A stretch of 64,000 nucleotides of DNA. Source: Anabaena sp. UHCC 0204. Lineage in GTDB: Bacteria > Cyanobacteriota > Cyanobacteriia > Cyanobacteriales > Nostocaceae. The position numbers were made by a program, and so were the translations under genes. The notes below the pieces were generated by a model, which did no database searches, was not told the origin of the DNA, and saw only the letters and a list, made by a program, of their open reading frames with translations. Each line of letters opens with the position of its first letter. Within the stretch, counting starts at the first letter, position 1. Shown piece after piece: positions 1 to 6,911 of this stretch. The stretch spans positions 1-64,000 of the forward strand of contig NZ_VIKW01000015.1 of the NCBI RefSeq assembly GCF_009711975.1, given 5' to 3'.

Positions 1-2
1 AA

Positions 3-242
3 AATCAGTTCAATTTATTAAATGTAGTAGCACTCACAATTGATTTACCTGAATATAATTTATTGCGTGGTCAAGTTGGTACAATAGTTGAATTATTAGC
101 CGATGGTGCTGTGTTTGAAGTAGAATTTAGTGATAGTAATGGACAAACTTATGAATCTGTTGGGTTGCGTTCAGAGCAAATTATGGTGTTACATTTTGAG
201 CCAGCATCCCCTAATTTAGTGCTAGAAATGGTTACAGCGTAA
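3..242 (+). CDS. DUF4926 family protein, 5' end outside the window
   Basis: An open frame runs from the window edge to TAA at 240-242 and reads NQFNLLNVVALTIDLPEYNL at its start. It then has a GQVGTIVELL segment, an FEVEFSD segment and ends near EQIMVLHFEP. From memory this is the compact beta-rich DUF4926 family, common in cyanobacteria next to toxin-antitoxin-like genes. Only the first few residues and the start codon seem to be missing. No biochemical function is known to me. It lies upstream of several other small accessory genes, in keeping with an integration-prone island. Confidence 0.75.
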   Translation, partial: NQFNLLNVVALTIDLPEYNLLRGQVGTIVELLADGAVFEVEFSDSNGQTYESVGLRSEQIMVLHFEPASPNLVLEMVTA

Positions 243-251
243 GTAATTGTG

Positions 252-280
252 GGTTGGGTAGAACAAAGTGAAACCCAACC
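252..280. repeat. REP-like palindrome GGTTGGGT...ACCCAACC
   Basis: Arms GGTTGGGT (252-259) and ACCCAACC (273-280) can form a hairpin with a 13-nt loop just after the DUF4926 stop. The same core occurs around the RAYT transposase at 3202-3304 and 3900-3911. It is therefore probably a dispersed REP element, which may also end transcription of the first gene. Confidence 0.6.
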
Positions 281-351
281 TACAGAAATACTGATAAGCT
301 ATTTATAGTCATACTTTCAGACAATAGATCACATCTGTAGGGAAATATTAT

Positions 352-561
352 ATGACTGAAGTAATTGAGATACCGGTTAGTTTGACTTATTTTAAACTTC
401 CTGAAGCTGTACAAACACGGTTACAATTTTTATTAGATCGTCAAGATGCTGGGGAAGAATTGACTTTAGCAGAAAGAAATGAAGCTGAAGGTTTAGTTGA
501 TTTGGCGGAATTTTTATCTTTGCTTTCCTTGCGTTCTCAGCGTATCATGCGGGCGGGATAA
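352..561 (+). CDS. small conserved protein preceding an HNH gene
   Basis: A 69-residue acidic, helix-rich protein beginning MTEVIEIPVSLTYFKLPEAV. Its stop TAA (559-561) directly abuts the ATG (562) of a broken HNH nuclease gene. A second small-protein/HNH pair with the same layout occurs at 3956-4716. Its C-terminal half (LTLAERNEAEGLVDLAEFL) resembles the LPPEIQIELDNLVNAEL stretch of that second protein, which suggests a related role. I do not recognise a function; an HNH-associated accessory or antitoxin-like role is inference from position only. Confidence 0.6.
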   Translation: MTEVIEIPVSLTYFKLPEAVQTRLQFLLDRQDAGEELTLAERNEAEGLVDLAEFLSLLSLRSQRIMRAG

Positions 562-764
562 ATGGGTAAAATTCCAAGTTCATTACGTCAATTAGTTATC
601 CAGCGTGCAAAAGATAGATGTGAATATTGTTGTTTGTCTCAAGCAGGACAGTAGGATTAACAGCTACAGGAAGAGGAACTATTGAAGCATTAAAAATGAA
701 TCGTGAGATGATGTTAGCAATTCGAGGAGAAGAGGAATTACTTGGCCGTCATCCACCATTTTAA
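562..764 (+). pseudogene. HNH endonuclease, core deleted
   Basis: The ATG at 562 starts MGKIPSSLRQLVIQRAKDRC followed by EYCCLSQAGQ and a TAG at 652. This is the N-terminus of a cyanobacterial HNH nuclease, including the first Cys pair. From about 655 a different frame reads GLTATGRGTIEALKMNREMM and ends GRHPPF with TAA at 762-764. That is the usual C-terminus of the same family (compare IGRVTVKSLELNSQ in the intact gene at 4315). The middle, which would hold the catalytic His-Asn-His residues and second Cys pair, is gone. The ends are out of frame, so an internal deletion killed the gene while the small upstream gene stayed open. Confidence 0.85.
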
Positions 765-870
765 GCCCCTTCGCTTGACTGGAGAAAACCCAACATTACA
801 CATTGGTATTTTGGGGTTAATTTTTTGTTTTTGCAGGTTTACAATATATAAAGTCACTCACAATAGACTT

Positions 871-1155
871 ATGACACTAACCCTCAGCTTACCACCAGAA
901 TTAGAACAGTATTTAATACAGGAAGCACAACAGCAAGGACTTTCTGTGGAAACTTATACATTGGAACTTATCCAAAAATCTATTCTAGAAAAAGAAAAAC
1001 AATTGAAAATAGTTAATGTACTTCAGTCTTGGATAGATGAAAGTGATGAACAAGAACAGCAAGAAACAGGAGAATATTTAATTAATGCTTTAGATGAAAA
1101 TCGTTTATCCAATCGTCAATTATTCCCAGTTGAATTAAAAGGCGTAACTTGGTGA
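871..1155 (+). CDS. antitoxin-like protein, ribbon-helix-helix type
   Basis: A protein of 94 residues starting at ATG 871 (MTLTLSLPPELEQYLIQEAQ). The frame is open further upstream, but this start gives the normal N-terminus of the family. A short beta-strand then helices (LPPELEQYL, SVETYTLELIQKS) look like an RHH DNA-binding fold. The C-terminus is acidic and ends LFPVELKGVTW, a tail I associate with cyanobacterial antitoxins. It overlaps by GTGA the start of a PIN-domain toxin fragment, the usual antitoxin-toxin coupling. With the toxin broken it may survive as an orphan antitoxin or regulator. Confidence 0.65.
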   Translation: MTLTLSLPPELEQYLIQEAQQQGLSVETYTLELIQKSILEKEKQLKIVNVLQSWIDESDEQEQQETGEYLINALDENRLSNRQLFPVELKGVTW

Positions 1156-1295
1156 ATCGAGTTATTTTGCTGAATGCAAAACCTATAGGTTTAGTCACAA
1201 ATCCCAAATTGTCAGATGAAAGCCTTTATTTTAAAATAGTGACGTTACATACAGAAGCTGGTTTAATGGATATGTATATTACTTATAGAAGATAA
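1152..1295 (+). pseudogene. PIN-domain toxin, N-terminal remnant
   Basis: A GTG at 1152 overlaps the antitoxin stop and reads VNRVILLNAKPIGLVTNPKL. This is like the first strand and loop of PIN toxins of the RVILLDSSPLGLVTNP type. Real toxins have a catalytic Asp where this has Asn8 (LLNAKP). After about 24 residues the reading no longer looks like a PIN protein and stops at 1293-1295, 47 residues in total against about 140-150 expected. I read it as a truncated, inactive toxin; the last 20 codons may come from another sequence. Confidence 0.55.
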
Positions 1296-1382
1296 AGGTA
1301 TGGACAAAATCTAAAAATGTGTGTAACCACATTTAATTATTTATCTTATTTTAATTCTTAACCCAAGGAAGGTAGGTAGTTA

Positions 1383-2573
1383 ATGTTTCAGAGTAATGGT
1401 AGTAATGATAAGAAAAACGTGGAAATTAATGATATTGAAACTCTTACAAAGCTTCAGAGTGATGCTAGTAATGATAAGGAAACCATAGAAATTAATGATT
1501 TTATAACTCTTACGAATGAACTACAATTACTGCGTCAACAAAAATTTACCTTTCTTTTAGTTGGACGTACAGGAGTAGGAAAATCAAGCACTGTAAATAG
1601 TTTAATGGGTAAAGACATTGCCACAGTTGGTGATTTTGAGCCGACAACTATGGAAATTAAAAGTTATGATTATGACACTAGTAAAAATGGAATTAAATTA
1701 ACAATAATTGATACCCCTGGTTTATGCGATGATCTTGAAGAAGTTGGTAATGACCATAAATACCTAGAACTCATGCGTTCACAGATAAAGCAAGTTGACT
1801 CAATGTGGTTTGTCAGTCGTTTAGATGAAACAAGAGTTACTCACGATGAAAAACGAGGTATAAAACTAATTTCAGAAGCATTTTCTCATAAAATTTGGGA
1901 GCAAGCTGTAATTATCTTCACTTTTGCTGGGAATATTGAGAAATCAAAGTATGAGAATGTATTACAGAAAAGAACCGAATTAATTCGTAAAGAAATAGCA
2001 AAGTATGTTGGAGTTACCATTGCAAATAACATTCCTTCAGTGGCTGTAGATAATCAAAATAAAACTACTCCTGATGGGAAACAATGGCTAGGTGAACTTT
2101 ACACTCAAGTTTATGTAAGAATGTCTACGAATGGTGCTGTACCATTCTTGATGGCAACCGTCGAGCGAATAAGACAACAACCAGAAATAATTGAAAAGCC
2201 AATTTATATAGAAATTGAAAAGCCAATTTATATAGAAATTGAAAAGCCAATTTATATAGAAATTGAAAAGCCAATTGATAAACAACAACTACCACGACTA
2301 CCAGATAAGATTGACAATTCAATTCATGAATATTCTAAACAAGAACGAGGACTACCACAAAAAAAAGAAGAAGAAAATAACCATCCAATTTTCGTGAATC
2401 CTGATCAATATAAGCAAATTAAAGATAACGCTAAAAGAACTTGGTCAGAACGTTTTTTCGACAGCATAGAGACGGTAGGTAAATTGATGGAGAGAGGAAT
2501 CGAAGTTGTTACTAAAACAACTATTCCTGTTGTTAAGATAGCAAAGGGTGTTGCCAAGTTATTCGGTTTTTAG
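1383..2573 (+). CDS. AIG1/Toc34-like (TRAFAC) GTPase with C-terminal tail
   Basis: A 396-residue GTPase. The P-loop GRTGVGKSST is at residues 61-70, a switch-I-like FEPTTMEI near 85-92 and DTPGLCDD at 110-117. A TFAG element near 185 stands where AIG1/Toc-type GTPases have an atypical G4. The first 47 residues hold a 22-residue tandem duplication (DNA units 1389-1454 and 1455-1520). After the G domain comes an EKPIYIEI repeat, a basic/acidic linker and a hydrophobic C-terminus TIPVVKIAKGVAKLFGF that could touch a membrane. An AAGGAAGG stretch lies upstream of the ATG. The next gene is a second, shorter GTPase 17 bp away. Bacterial members are poorly described; eukaryotic relatives (IMAP/GIMAP, Toc34) dimerise on membranes. 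Confidence 0.8.
   Translation: MFQSNGSNDKKNVEINDIETLTKLQSDASNDKETIEINDFITLTNELQLLRQQKFTFLLVGRTGVGKSSTVNSLMGKDIATVGDFEPTTMEIKSYDYDTSKNGIKLTIIDTPGLCDDLEEVGNDHKYLELMRSQIKQVDSMWFVSRLDETRVTHDEKRGIKLISEAFSHKIWEQAVIIFTFAGNIEKSKYENVLQKRTELIRKEIAKYVGVTIANNIPSVAVDNQNKTTPDGKQWLGELYTQVYVRMSTNGAVPFLMATVERIRQQPEIIEKPIYIEIEKPIYIEIEKPIYIEIEKPIDKQQLPRLPDKIDNSIHEYSKQERGLPQKKEEENNHPIFVNPDQYKQIKDNAKRTWSERFFDSIETVGKLMERGIEVVTKTTIPVVKIAKGVAKLFGF
2193..2276 (+). repeat. 24-bp in-frame tandem repeat, 3.5 copies
   Basis: Units of 24 bp start at 2193, 2217 and 2241, with a half unit at 2265-2276. Each full copy encodes EKPIYIEI in the tail of the GTPase and the copies are identical at the DNA level. This implies recent slippage or expansion. 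Because the unit is a multiple of three, copy-number change alters tail length without breaking the frame. Confidence 0.95.
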
Positions 2574-2590
2574 ATAAAAATGAAATGTAA

Positions 2591-3169
2591 ATGCGTAAAT
2601 TTTTACTGCTTGGAAGAACAGGTGTAGGTAAATCTAGTTTTATCAACGGTACTTTTGGCAACTACATTGCTAAAACGTCCGAATTTGAAGCTTGCACAAA
2701 ATTTGTTGAGCATTATGCATACAATACCCCCTTGGGTAATGTAGGACTTATTGATACACCTGGATTAGCTGAAGATGATGAGGCTTGTGATAAGAAATAC
2801 CTAGCTTTAATAAAAGAGAAAATTGATCTCAATCAAATTTATGCAACAATATATGTGAGTAAACTGAACGAAACTCGATTTTCTCCTGATGAAAAGCGAA
2901 CACTGCGACTTTTAACTAAGCAATTAGGTGTATCTATTTGGAATAAATCAATCCTTGTTTTAACTTTTGCTGCGTCTATTTCTGAAGAAAAACGTGAAGA
3001 AATAGCATTACGAAGAATTGAACATATTCAGGAATATCTGCAAACTGTAACAGCAGAGAATAAAACCACTCCACTATTCAAAAACTTTGATCAATGCTGG
3101 TTAGTAGATAATATTGTAAATAATTGGGCTTCAAATGCAGTTTCTGTTATATCTCTTCTAACAACCTAA
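2591..3169 (+). CDS. second AIG1/Toc34-like GTPase, minimal form
   Basis: A 192-residue protein that is almost only a G domain. The P-loop GRTGVGKSS is at residues 8-16, DTPGLAEDDE starts near 55, and the matching ETRFSPDEKR and VLTFAAS segments align with its neighbour. It starts 17 bp after the stop of the longer GTPase and was presumably co-transcribed and formed by duplication. It lacks the neighbour's N-terminal duplication and C-terminal tail and ends soon after the last predicted strand (WLVDNIVNNW). It might dimerise with the larger partner, as AIG1 and Toc GTPases do; that is inference. Confidence 0.75.
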   Translation: MRKFLLLGRTGVGKSSFINGTFGNYIAKTSEFEACTKFVEHYAYNTPLGNVGLIDTPGLAEDDEACDKKYLALIKEKIDLNQIYATIYVSKLNETRFSPDEKRTLRLLTKQLGVSIWNKSILVLTFAASISEEKREEIALRRIEHIQEYLQTVTAENKTTPLFKNFDQCWLVDNIVNNWASNAVSVISLLTT

Positions 3170-3201
3170 TATCTTATATTTTCATTAGTTTCACCAAACG
3201 T

Positions 3202-3304
3202 AGGTTGGGTTTAGAAGATTCAATAAAACCAACCTGTATTTCTTTACAATTAATGTTGGGTTTCATTTCATACCCTTCGGGAAGCAAGCTACAACCCAAC
3301 CTAC
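3202..3304. repeat. REP-like palindromes next to RAYT gene
   Basis: Two nested hairpins sit beside the transposase stop. AGGTTGG (3202-3208) pairs with CCAACCT (3229-3235), and GTTGGGT (3255-3261) pairs with ACCCAAC (3294-3300). The sequence between them contains a small CCC-TTCG-GGG hairpin (3273-3281). The stop codon of the transposase (3301-3303) lies inside the last repeat arm. The core matches the copies at 252-280 and 3900-3911. Confidence 0.7.
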
Positions 3305-3843
3305 TCATTGCCAATATCATCATCAAAAATAATTTCCTCACCCGCACCCCACATCATGTCATACATACCTTGATGCACAGCGCGATGAAAACTTGAATAT
3401 TCCCAATCTTTTGGTGCTGTTACCAAACCATGTTTCACAGGATTATAATGAATATATTCAACGTGATTTTGAAAATCAATTTCATCTCTAATTAAATGTT
3501 CCCAAAAACGATATTGCCATATAGCCCGTTGTTTTTTCTTTTTTCTAGATGCAGATATATTTTCTGGTGAAATAGTTTCACATTTACGACTAAAATAACT
3601 TTTAATTAACCGCCAACGGGTAGAAAAATCATGATCATTTTCTGGTAAAGTCCAAATACAGTGGAGATGATCAGGTAAAATAACAACAGCATCTATAATA
3701 AATGGATGTTTCTGCATTACATAACCAAAAGCATCTCTTAATAAAGAAACATTTTTTGGTAAACATAATATTTTTTGTCTTTTATCTGTCACGACCGTAA
3801 AAAAGTATGCTCCTCCTACCACATTGGCGCGGCGATATTCCAT
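3301..3843 (-). CDS. REP-associated tyrosine transposase (RAYT, IS200-like Y1)
   Basis: A 180-residue protein of the Y1 transposase fold. An N-terminal RRANVVGGAYFFTVVT strand is followed by the metal-binding HUH motif LPDHLHCIWTLP (His59, His61), the HDFSTRWRLIK segment usual in RAYTs, WQYRFWEHLIRD, and the catalytic-tyrosine region YIHYNPVKHGLV (Tyr130 or Tyr133). The length is normal, with no frameshift, so it may be active. RAYTs are single-copy domesticated transposases thought to cut and spread REP palindromes. Here matching palindromes flank it on both sides (3202-3304 and 3900-3911), the classic REPtron layout. Confidence 0.9.
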   Translation of the reverse strand: MEYRRANVVGGAYFFTVVTDKRQKILCLPKNVSLLRDAFGYVMQKHPFIIDAVVILPDHLHCIWTLPENDHDFSTRWRLIKSYFSRKCETISPENISASRKKKKQRAIWQYRFWEHLIRDEIDFQNHVEYIHYNPVKHGLVTAPKDWEYSSFHRAVHQGMYDMMWGAGEEIIFDDDIGNE

Positions 3844-3899
3844 ACTATAAATATCCTGTGATTAAAGTTATGTTTTATGATGTTGATTTTCCTTGCGTC

Positions 3900-3911
3900 A
3901 ACCCAACCTAC
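3900..3911. repeat. REP-like core upstream of RAYT
   Basis: AACCCAACCTAC is identical to 3293-3304 on the other side of the transposase gene and lies in the same orientation. The two copies bracket the RAYT as short direct repeats about 600 bp apart. Confidence 0.65.
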
Positions 3912-3955
3912 TTAATAGTATAATTGATAAATAACAGATATCCTTAATTAGCATT

Positions 3956-4318
3956 ATGACTACAGTTGCTATTGTACCTACATCAAATGCCAGTGGAGAA
4001 AAGTCTTATCGCGCGATCGCTGGAGATAAACAGTCTGTTGGCAAAACTGCCGGTCAAGCTTTAGATGCTTTGACTACACAGTTAGGTGAAGTTGAATTTC
4101 GGGCATTATTAATTATTGATAATTTTCATGCTGATCAATTTTTCACTAACGAGCAAAAACAACGTTTATCCGAACTAATGAATATGTGGAGAACAGCACG
4201 AGATCAAGGACAAACACTTCCCCCAGAAATACAAATTGAATTAGATAATCTTGTTAATGCTGAACTCAATGCCGCTACAGCTAGAACTGCATCTTTAGCA
4301 CAACAGTTGAGTCAATGA
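3956..4318 (+). CDS. conserved protein coupled to HNH nuclease
   Basis: A 120-residue protein starting MTTVAIVPTSNASGEKSYRA. An N-terminal part rich in small residues mentions a SVGKTAGQALDALT stretch, a hydrophobic FRALLIIDNF strand follows, and then come helices ending SLAQQLSQ. Its stop overlaps the ATG of the HNH nuclease by ATGA at 4315-4318, so the two are translationally coupled. I do not know the family function. The same architecture, with the nuclease destroyed, is seen at 352-764. An inhibitor, specificity or immunity role is possible but unproven. Confidence 0.7.
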   Translation: MTTVAIVPTSNASGEKSYRAIAGDKQSVGKTAGQALDALTTQLGEVEFRALLIIDNFHADQFFTNEQKQRLSELMNMWRTARDQGQTLPPEIQIELDNLVNAELNAATARTASLAQQLSQ

Positions 4319-4716
4319 ATCCATTTTATCATCTAGTAGCAGATCGCGCTTTTCATCGCTGTGAATATTGTCATGCGCCGGAATTAGTATTTAATTTTCC
4401 CTTTGAAGTTGAACATATAGTTCCTACTTCTCGTGGGGGTGTTAATGTTGAAATTAATTTAGCCCTTGCTTGTCGTTCTTGTAATCTACGAAAAGGATCT
4501 CGTATTGGTGAAATAGATCCCGAATCTAATACAGAAGTTCGTCTTTTTAATCCTAGAGAAGACCGATGGGAAGAGCATTTTCAAGTTAATTCTGAAACTG
4601 GTTTAATTATAGGTATAACGCCTATTGGAAGAGTAACTGTAAAGAGTTTAGAGCTAAATAGTCAATCTCAAGTGATAGCAAGACAATTATGGATTCGTTT
4701 GGGATTATTTCCATAA
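4315..4716 (+). CDS. HNH endonuclease
   Basis: A complete 133-residue HNH protein. The first Cys pair is C16 and C19 (HRCEYCHAP). The core VEHIVPTSRGG holds the first catalytic His, NLALACRSCN holds the Asn and second Cys pair, and KGSRIGEIDP follows. The C-terminus (LIIGITPIGRVTVKSLELN) matches the family and gives the intact reference for the deleted copy at 562-764. HNH proteins of this size nick or cut DNA with a single metal and occur in defence, homing and mobile contexts. Nothing in the sequence shows the target. Confidence 0.85.
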   Translation: MNPFYHLVADRAFHRCEYCHAPELVFNFPFEVEHIVPTSRGGVNVEINLALACRSCNLRKGSRIGEIDPESNTEVRLFNPREDRWEEHFQVNSETGLIIGITPIGRVTVKSLELNSQSQVIARQLWIRLGLFP

Positions 4717-4944
4717 AATGGAAAATTAGAAATGAAAAAAATATTTCCCCCAACTATAGAAAAGCATTAATTCCCCCACGGTTATGGTAAAATTTAACTG
4801 CGATTTTTAGAAAATTTAAAAAACCAATGTATTCGATAGGAGTTTATAAAGTTCCTGTTATAACTATAAAAAACACCCGTGTCATAGCTACTTTAGAACC
4901 TGCAAAAGAAGAAGAAATGCCCACATTTGGTAAATAGAATTTTC

Positions 4945-5056
4945 GGCGTTGCTGAATTAGGGTATGAAATTCAAAAATCAATGATTTCAAACTCTTACTC
5001 TCTGTGACTGGAGCGCCTCTGCGTGAAACAAAATCATACTCTTAATCAGCAACGCC
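4945..5056. repeat. MITE-like element, 112 bp
   Basis: Terminal inverted repeats GGCGTTGCTGA (4945-4955) and TCAGCAACGCC (5046-5056) are perfect over 11 bp. A second copy with the same ends and a similar GGTATGAA sub-terminal stretch lies at 42500-42633. The element has no coding capacity. In the same gap, 4827-4937 holds a 36-codon frame ending LEPAKEEEMPTFGK that may be a gene scrap; I do not recognise it. Confidence 0.75.
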
Positions 5057-5112
5057 CCTTTTTTCTTTAAGACTTTATCCGGCATTGAGCCTATCCGAAT
5101 TAATTGAAGAAT

Positions 5113-5141
5113 AAAAATCTTCCAGTCGGCTTCAGCCGACT
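5113..5141 (-). terminator. Rho-independent terminator after dhaL
   Basis: AGTCGGC (5124-5130) and GCCGACT (5135-5141) form a tight stem with a 4-nt loop. Read on the minus strand, it is followed by GGAAGATTTTTATTC, a T-rich tail, about 35 bp past the dhaL stop. Confidence 0.7.
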
Positions 5142-5175
5142 TTCGCTATTATACTGGGAATTCATTCCTAGACAA

Positions 5176-5814
5176 TTAACCCCCAGAACCTTCTACCACT
5201 TCTAATAAACTCCGCAACATCCAATAAGCAGAAGTACCACCAGGATCTTGATGTCCAATACTGCGATCGCCTAAATAACTCGCTCTCCCCTTTTTTGCTA
5301 ACATGGGAATAGTATCTTTTAATCCCTGTTCTGCCGCTTGTACAGATGCCTGTAAGGCTGCTACAATATTTAAATTATTTCTAATTGCTTGTTCAAAAGC
5401 TGTAACAGCAGGAGATAATACATCCACCATTGTTTTGTCTCCCAATTGTGCCTTACCACGCTCAATGACACCATCTAAACCAGATTTTAGTAATTCCAGC
5501 ATATCCTCTTCTGCTAATGCTTCCTTGCCAGCGGTGGCTGCACTAGCTCTTAAAAACCATGTACCATATAATGGACCACTTGCACCACCAATGCTAGAAA
5601 TCAAGGTCATGCTCACAGTTTTGAAAATGCTGCTAATATCTTGATCAGCAAAATTGGGTAAAATGTTAGTAATTTTTTTAAACCCACGATCCATATTACT
5701 ACCGTGATCAGCATCACCTATGGCTGCATCTAATTCTGTCAACTTATCTTTATGATGCTCAATCACATGAGCATATACTTGTAACCATTCAATAATTTGC
5801 ACCTGAGTAACCAT
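5176..5814 (-). CDS. dhaL: dihydroxyacetone kinase, ADP-binding subunit DhaL
   Basis: A 212-residue protein. The nucleotide/Mg site carries DAAIGDADHGSNMDRGF near the N-terminus, GDKTMVDVLSPA in the middle and GRASYLGDRSIGHQDPGGTS near the end, all hallmarks of DhaL. I prefer the ATG at 5812-5814 over an upstream in-frame ATG at 5856. GGGGAG lies six bases before it, and it leaves one base after the dhaK stop instead of a 41-bp overlap. With DhaK it phosphorylates dihydroxyacetone. No dhaM or other PTS gene is nearby, so the phosphate donor is unclear. Confidence 0.9.
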   Translation of the reverse strand: MVTQVQIIEWLQVYAHVIEHHKDKLTELDAAIGDADHGSNMDRGFKKITNILPNFADQDISSIFKTVSMTLISSIGGASGPLYGTWFLRASAATAGKEALAEEDMLELLKSGLDGVIERGKAQLGDKTMVDVLSPAVTAFEQAIRNNLNIVAALQASVQAAEQGLKDTIPMLAKKGRASYLGDRSIGHQDPGGTSAYWMLRSLLEVVEGSGG

Positions 5815-5815
5815 T

Positions 5816-6889
5816 TCAAACTCCCCAGCGTAAACTTGGCGTTTTGACTGGTGCATCCCAAAGACGAATCATCTCATCATCTAATTTTAGCAGTGTGATG
5901 GAGCAACCTTGCATATCTAATGATGTCATGTAGGGGCCAATTAGATTCCGCACTATTTGCAGTCCTTCCAATTCACAAATTTCTGCGAGTTTGCGATAGA
6001 CAAGATAGAGTTCCGCAATGGGAGTCCCACCCATACTATTAACATAAGCGAGGAGGCGATCGCCTTTTTGCCAGGGTTTATTTAATAGTTCCAAATCTCT
6101 CCATTTACCAATTTGATGATCCCATTCTCGCACTATGCGCCGATAGTTTGTATCATTAATAATAGAGTTTGCTAAAATCTCTGTAATTTCATCACCTGAT
6201 TTCATGGGAACTCTTTCTTTGCCAGGTTCTCCATGAATACCAATTCCTAATTCTATTTCATCTTTACTCAAGGTAAAAGTAGGTGTTCCTTTGGCGGGAA
6301 CTGTACAAGAAGTCAACGCCATACCCATACTTCTACCGTGAACATTCACCTTTCTACACAAATCTACTAATTGGTGTAAATTATACCCTTGTTCTGCGGC
6401 TGCTCCACAGATTTTTTCTGCTAATACTGTTGTTCCTACACCCCGGCGGCCTTGGGTAAAAAGACTATCTTTGACGGCGATATCATCATCAATTAAAATG
6501 TTAACGGCGCAGATACCTTGACTATGAGCTAATTCTATAGCCATTTCAAAGTTCATCACATCACCGCTGTAATTTTTCACAATATACAAAATACCCGCAC
6601 CACCATCTACCTGTGTTGCGGCTGCTAACATTTGGTCAGGGGTGGGTGAGGTGAAAATTTCTCCCGGACAAGCAGCATCCAGCATTCCTAAACCGACAAA
6701 ACCGCTGTGCATTGGTTCATGACCACTACCACCACCGGAAATAATGGCGACCTTTCCCTGGACGGGTGCATCGGCTCTATAGACAAAGGTAGGCTCATAG
6801 TTAACTTTAATTAAATCGCTATGAGCTAACATCATCCCTTGGAGACTTTCCCTCACAAAGTTTTCTGGTTGATTAATCAGCTTTTTCAT
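5816..6889 (-). CDS. dhaK: dihydroxyacetone kinase, substrate-binding subunit DhaK
   Basis: A 357-residue protein. SGGGSGHEP at 51-59 belongs to the substrate pocket, and His219 in [11 protein letters not shown] is the residue that binds dihydroxyacetone covalently as a hemiaminal in this family. The length is usual for DhaK. It is followed immediately by dhaL, with one base between stop and start, so the two are one transcript. The pair would feed DHA-phosphate into triose metabolism. lpxD lies 22 bp upstream on the same strand and may share the transcript. Confidence 0.92.
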   Translation of the reverse strand: MKKLINQPENFVRESLQGMMLAHSDLIKVNYEPTFVYRADAPVQGKVAIISGGGSGHEPMHSGFVGLGMLDAACPGEIFTSPTPDQMLAAATQVDGGAGILYIVKNYSGDVMNFEMAIELAHSQGICAVNILIDDDIAVKDSLFTQGRRGVGTTVLAEKICGAAAEQGYNLHQLVDLCRKVNVHGRSMGMALTSCTVPAKGTPTFTLSKDEIELGIGIHGEPGKERVPMKSGDEITEILANSIINDTNYRRIVREWDHQIGKWRDLELLNKPWQKGDRLLAYVNSMGGTPIAELYLVYRKLAEICELEGLQIVRNLIGPYMTSLDMQGCSITLLKLDDEMIRLWDAPVKTPSLRWGV

Positions 6890-6911
6890 AGTGGAAGTCT
6901 GCTACCAATGA

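Noticed and set aside
2088-2322. Two minus-strand frames rich in FYINWLF/QFLYKLA repeats
   Set aside because: They are the reverse reading of the 24-bp repeat in the GTPase gene and have no start context of their own.
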